Assembly (NCBI GenBank): GCA_036396755.1
Contig: DASWKG010000129.1
Coordinates: 1 to 44,354, forward strand
Direction: 5' to 3'
Length of the DNA: 44,354 nt
Origin: DASWKG01 sp036396755
Lineage (GTDB): Bacteria > Actinomycetota > UBA4738 > CALAEC01
The notes under the pieces are model-generated. The model made no database searches. It was not told where the DNA came from and saw nothing but the letters and a program-made list of their open reading frames with translations. Both the position numbers and the translations under genes were made by a program. Shown piece after piece: positions 39,260 through 44,354 of this stretch; within the stretch, counting starts at the first letter, position 1, and each line of letters opens with the position of its first letter.

Positions 39260-39530
39260 GTGGAGCGCAGGCTCGGGTCTGTGGTTGCCCGGCGACGAAC
39301 GTCGCCGGAAGTCGATGCCAGCCGCAGGCGAAACGACCCACGTAAGGCAACCGTTGGTTGCTGAGCATGGTGCGGCTTAGATGTAAGTCCTGCCTCGGGC
39401 ACCACCCGGGAGAAGGTGCTAAGCCGCCTCCGGGCGGCGAACCCCTCGGCAGGCGAGTGTGGGGTCAAAGACCAGGTCAGCCGGGCCGGCGTTCCACGCT
39501 TCGACGGGCCGGCTCGACCGGCCCGTCGTC
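39260..39530 (+). ncRNA. structured RNA upstream of hpf, probably the raiA-motif RNA
   Basis: The 308-base gap between comF and hpf has no credible gene but many helices: CCGGCGAC/GTCGCCGG (39289-39296, 39301-39308, GAAC loop), GCAACC/GGTTGC (39347-39352, 39356-39361), a 9-bp helix 39372-39380 with 39419-39427 enclosing 38 bases, and GGTC/GACC (39463-39466, 39470-39473, AAA loop). A TATAAT box precedes it and an 11-bp hairpin ends it. The raiA motif is a large RNA known from actinobacteria and clostridia upstream of raiA (hpf) genes; position, length and complexity agree. I have not matched its consensus base by base. Confidence 0.7.
39502..39528 (+). terminator. 11-bp hairpin between RNA gene and hpf
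   Basis: CGACGGGCCGG (39502-39512) and CCGGCCCGTCG (39518-39528) pair perfectly around CTCGA. The tail TCGTGTTCGGTTTC is only moderately T-rich. It may end the RNA or allow partial read-through into hpf. Confidence 0.65.
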
Positions 39531-39560
39531 GTGTTCGGTTTCAGGGAGGGGGGCGCGCAC

Positions 39561-39965
39561 ATGGATCTCGTGGTGAAGGGGATCGGCGGCAAGGTCTCCG
39601 GCACGCACCGCCGCAAGCTGCAGGACAAGTTCGCGAAGCTCGAGCGGCACGAGCCGAGGCTCCTGTGGGCCGAGGTGCGGTTGACGTGGGAGTCGAACCC
39701 CCGGGTCGACGGCGGCCATCACGTCGAGGCCTCGTGCTCGAACTCGCACAAGACGTTTCACGCGAAGAGCTCGGGTGCCTCGCTCGAGACCGCGATCGAC
39801 CAGGTGGTCGAGCGGCTCGACCGCCAGATGGCCGACCACGACAACAAACGGCGCCGGAAGCTGATCGAAGGTGCGAATCGGGTAAAATCCGGCCAGTTCC
39901 TCTCGACACCGGAGGAAGAGGAGCCTTCCATCGAGGAAGCCCTCCCGAGCGAGGAGCTGGAGTGA
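39561..39965 (+). CDS. hpf: ribosome hibernation-promoting factor (short form)
   Basis: HPF/RaiA binds the 30S subunit near the decoding site and silences ribosomes under stress. The 134-residue protein has the S30AE fold in residues 1-100: MDLVVKGIGGKVSGTHRRKLQDKFAKL, AEVRLTWE, HHVEASC and SLETAIDQVVERLDRQM. The basic RHDNKRRRK-like stretch follows. The tail is acidic (TPEEEEPSIEEALPSEELE) and the C-terminal dimerisation domain of long HPF, common in actinobacteria, is absent. ATG 39561 has GGGAGGGGGG upstream (39544-39553). It lies just after the structured RNA, as raiA genes do. Confidence 0.87.
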   Translation: MDLVVKGIGGKVSGTHRRKLQDKFAKLERHEPRLLWAEVRLTWESNPRVDGGHHVEASCSNSHKTFHAKSSGASLETAIDQVVERLDRQMADHDNKRRRKLIEGANRVKSGQFLSTPEEEEPSIEEALPSEELE

Positions 39966-39969
39966 GCGC

Positions 39970-40659
39970 ATGAGCAGCAAGGGATCGGTCGAGGGCGACG
40001 ACCCGCTCAGGGTCATGGTGGTCGACGACCACGCCCTGTTCCGCCGCGGCATCCAGATGGTGCTCGACCAGGAGCCAGGCCTCAGCGTGGTGGGCGAGGC
40101 CACCGACGGCCAGCAGGCCATCGAGCGGGCTCAGGAGCTGATGCCCGACGTCGTGCTGATGGACGTCCGCATGCCCAAGCGCAGCGGCATCGAGGCCGCA
40201 CGGCGCATCAAGGAGGCCATCCCCCACGTCAAGATCCTCATGCTCACCGTGAGCGACGAGGAGGACGACCTCTACGAGGCGATCAAGGCGGGCGCCTCGG
40301 GCTACCTCCTCAAGGAGATCCCCACCGAGGACGTGGCCGAGGCTGTGAAGTCGGTGTGGGCGGGCCAGTCCCGCATCTCCCCCGCGATGGCCTCGAAGCT
40401 GCTGTCCGAGTTCCAGGCGATGAGCAAGCGGGCCGACGAGCGCGAGCAGGTTCACGCGCCCCGCCTGACCGACCGCGAGATGGAGGTCCTCCGCCTCGTG
40501 GCGAAGGGGATGAACAACCGCGATATCGCCAAGGAGCTGTTCATCTCCGAGAACACGGTCAAGAACCACGTCCGCAACATCCTCGAGAAGCTCCAGCTCC
40601 ACTCCCGCATGGAGGCGGTCGTCTACGCCGTGCGCGAGAAGCTCCTCGAGATCAAATAG
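39970..40659 (+). CDS. NarL/FixJ-family response regulator
   Basis: The 229-residue protein has a receiver domain (residues 10-130) with acidic pocket VVDDHALFRRG, phosphoacceptor D65 in LMDVRMPKRSG and K near 115 in YLLKEI, and a LuxR-type helix-turn-helix (about 165-225: LTDREMEVLRLVAKGMNNRDIAKEL, ISENTVKNHVRNIL). No histidine kinase gene is next to it, so it is an orphan. It begins 4 bases after the hpf stop, so it is probably co-transcribed with hpf and could link ribosome hibernation to a phosphorelay; that link is inference. Confidence 0.9.
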   Translation: MSSKGSVEGDDPLRVMVVDDHALFRRGIQMVLDQEPGLSVVGEATDGQQAIERAQELMPDVVLMDVRMPKRSGIEAARRIKEAIPHVKILMLTVSDEEDDLYEAIKAGASGYLLKEIPTEDVAEAVKSVWAGQSRISPAMASKLLSEFQAMSKRADEREQVHAPRLTDREMEVLRLVAKGMNNRDIAKELFISENTVKNHVRNILEKLQLHSRMEAVVYAVREKLLEIK

Positions 40660-40672
40660 CGCCACCCTTCGC

Positions 40673-40678
40673 TAGAAT
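40673..40678 (+). promoter_or_regulatory. -10 element (TAGAAT) of secA
   Basis: TAGAAT precedes a leader of about 24 nt that carries AGGAG (40700-40704), 4 bases before ATG 40709. secA is therefore a conventional leadered gene. Confidence 0.55.
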
Positions 40679-40708
40679 CGTTCCACGACCCCGACCCGTA
40701 GGAGCAGC

Positions 40709-43381
<2,673 letters not shown>

Positions 43382-43393
43382 CATGGCTCCGGG

Positions 43394-44354
43394 ATGAGCG
43401 AGCACACCGAACGCATCGAGGCACTCGCCGCGCGGCTCGACAACGCGAAGGAGTACCTTTGACGTCGAGGGCAAGCGCGCGCAGGTCGCCGAGCTCGCGA
43501 AGCAGCTCGCCGAGCCGGGCGTGTGGGACGACCCGGCGCGCGGCCAGGACCTGAACACCCGCCTCGCCCGTCTCCGCGACTCCGTCACCAACTTCGAGGC
43601 GCTCGCCGAGCGCCTCGAAGAAGCGGAAGTACTGGATCAACTGGTGGAGGAGACGGGCGACAGCGACACCCTCGCGGAGCTCGCCGTCGCCGTCGAGAAG
43701 CTCGAGCACGACGTCGAGAAGCTGGAGCTCGCGACGTTCCTCTCGGGGGAGTTCGACGCGAACGACGCGATCGCGAGCATCCACGCCGGCGCCGGCGGGA
43801 CCGAGTCGCAGGACTGGGCCGAGATGCTGCTGCGGATGTACCTCCGCTGGGCCGAGCGCACCGAGCTCACGAAGGTCGACGTCGAGCTCGACGAGCTGAA
43901 CCCGGGCGACGAGGCGGGGATCAAGAGCGCCACGCTGACCGTCCGCGGCCCGAACGCGTTCGGCTTCCTCGCGGCCGAGCGAGGCGTCCACCGGCTCGTC
44001 CGCATCTCACCGTTCGACGCGTCGAGCCGCCGCCACACGTCCTTCGCGAGCCTCGACGTGATCCCCCTCTTGCCCGAGGACGAGGAGATCGACATCGACC
44101 CGAAGGACCTCCGGATCGACACCTACCGCTCGAGCGGCGCCGGCGGCCAGCACGTGAACGTCACCGACTCGGCGGTGCGCATCACGCACATCCCGACCGG
44201 CATCACGGCCGCGTGCCAGAACGAGCGGTCGCAGATGCAGAACCGTGCCGTGGCGATGCGGATCCTCAAGGCTCGCCTGGCGGACCTCGCCCGCGAGCAG
44301 CGGGAGGAGAAGATCGAGAACCTCCGCGGCGAGCGGCGCACCATCGATTTCGGC
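43394..44354 (+). CDS. prfB: peptide chain release factor 2, programmed +1 frameshift, 3' truncated
   Basis: RF2 ends translation at UGA and UAA. The first 22 codons (43394-43459) end at an in-frame TGA (43460-43462); reading continues in the +1 frame from GAC 43461 to the window edge, giving 298 further codons. The joined protein matches RF2: AGAGGTESQDWAEMLLRMYLRW, the stop-recognition SPF tripeptide in RISPFDASSRRHTSF, and the catalytic GGQ in SGAGGQHVNVTDSAVRITH. About 50-60 C-terminal residues are missing beyond the edge. The frameshift is self-regulation: low RF2 stalls at UGA and favours shifting. Confidence 0.93.
43448..43463 (+). other. prfB programmed +1 frameshift site
   Basis: The site reads AAGGAG TAC CTT TGA C. 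The Shine-Dalgarno-like AAGGAG ends 3 bases before the slippery CTT codon, and TGA with following C is the weak stop context known from E. coli prfB. Confidence 0.93.

Noticed and set aside
39260..39530. tmRNA, RNase P RNA or SRP RNA at the hpf upstream RNA
   Set aside because: No tag-peptide frame or tRNA-like ends, no conserved RNase P core such as GAGGAAAGTCC, and no SRP GGAAGG/AGCAG loop pair.

Overview
The window is very GC-rich, densely coded DNA from an actinobacterium. Supporting evidence: a complete coenzyme F420 gene set (fbiA, fused fbiB, fused fbiC), a WhiB-type iron-sulfur regulator, a DUF3499 protein, an LCP (LytR-CpsA-Psr) ligase, GTG/TTG starts, and many genes whose -10 box lies only 6-11 nt before the start codon (leaderless transcription). 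The gene content matches, from memory, the Mycobacterium tuberculosis block running from secA1/hpf/comF through sahH, manB and whiB2 to fbiAB, manC, wbbL, rmlD and the LCP gene. Endospore genes, mycolate genes and mobile elements are not seen, so I place it only as an unidentified Actinomycetota lineage.

Layout. 1-2.9 kb: two tandem secreted beta-propeller proteins, the first cut by the window edge. 2.9-4.8 kb (minus): an acyl-CoA synthetase. 4.9-14.9 kb: an envelope-polysaccharide operon with LCP ligase, RmlA, RmlD, a Wzm/Wzt exporter, three glycosyltransferases, an SMR/EamA-type membrane protein and a second sugar nucleotidyltransferase. 14.9-18.0 kb: two tandem SpoIID-domain proteins ending in LGFP-like segments. 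18.0-25.5 kb: a DUF3105 protein, a small membrane protein, fbiB-fbiA, an LVIVD-repeat secreted protein, a 63-residue unknown and fbiC. 25.5-31.9 kb: whiB, a histone H1-like basic protein, a giant GT2/membrane protein, a DUF5719 protein and an L,D-transpeptidase. 31.9-33.2 kb: an intergenic region with a candidate small RNA, then three small cysteine-bearing genes (DUF3499, DUF6788-like, zinc ribbon). 33.2-38.5 kb: manB, a Trm112-like protein, a phosphosugar isomerase, a purine nucleoside phosphorylase, ahcY and an unknown protein, nearly all overlapping. 38.6-44.4 kb: comF, a structured RNA that by position is most likely the raiA-motif RNA, hpf/raiA, a LuxR-type response regulator, secA, and prfB with a programmed +1 frameshift, cut by the right edge.

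How the genes fit together: the first half makes and exports a surface glycan (nucleotide-sugars, transferases, ABC export, LCP attachment) and remodels peptidoglycan (SpoIID proteins, L,D-transpeptidase). ManB and the isomerase supply mannose phosphates. PNP and AhcY handle purine nucleosides and S-adenosylhomocysteine. FbiA/B/C make F420. HPF, RF2 and SecA are translation and secretion housekeeping.

Most unusual signals: the large RNA between comF and hpf; a promoter-plus-terminator unit of about 59 nt at 31,947-32,041 whose 5' and 3' ends pair; a perfect 28-bp palindrome made of two 10-bp palindromes between fbiC and whiB; inverted repeats wrapped around leaderless promoters at 32.2 and 32.5 kb; and the leaderless promoter architecture itself.
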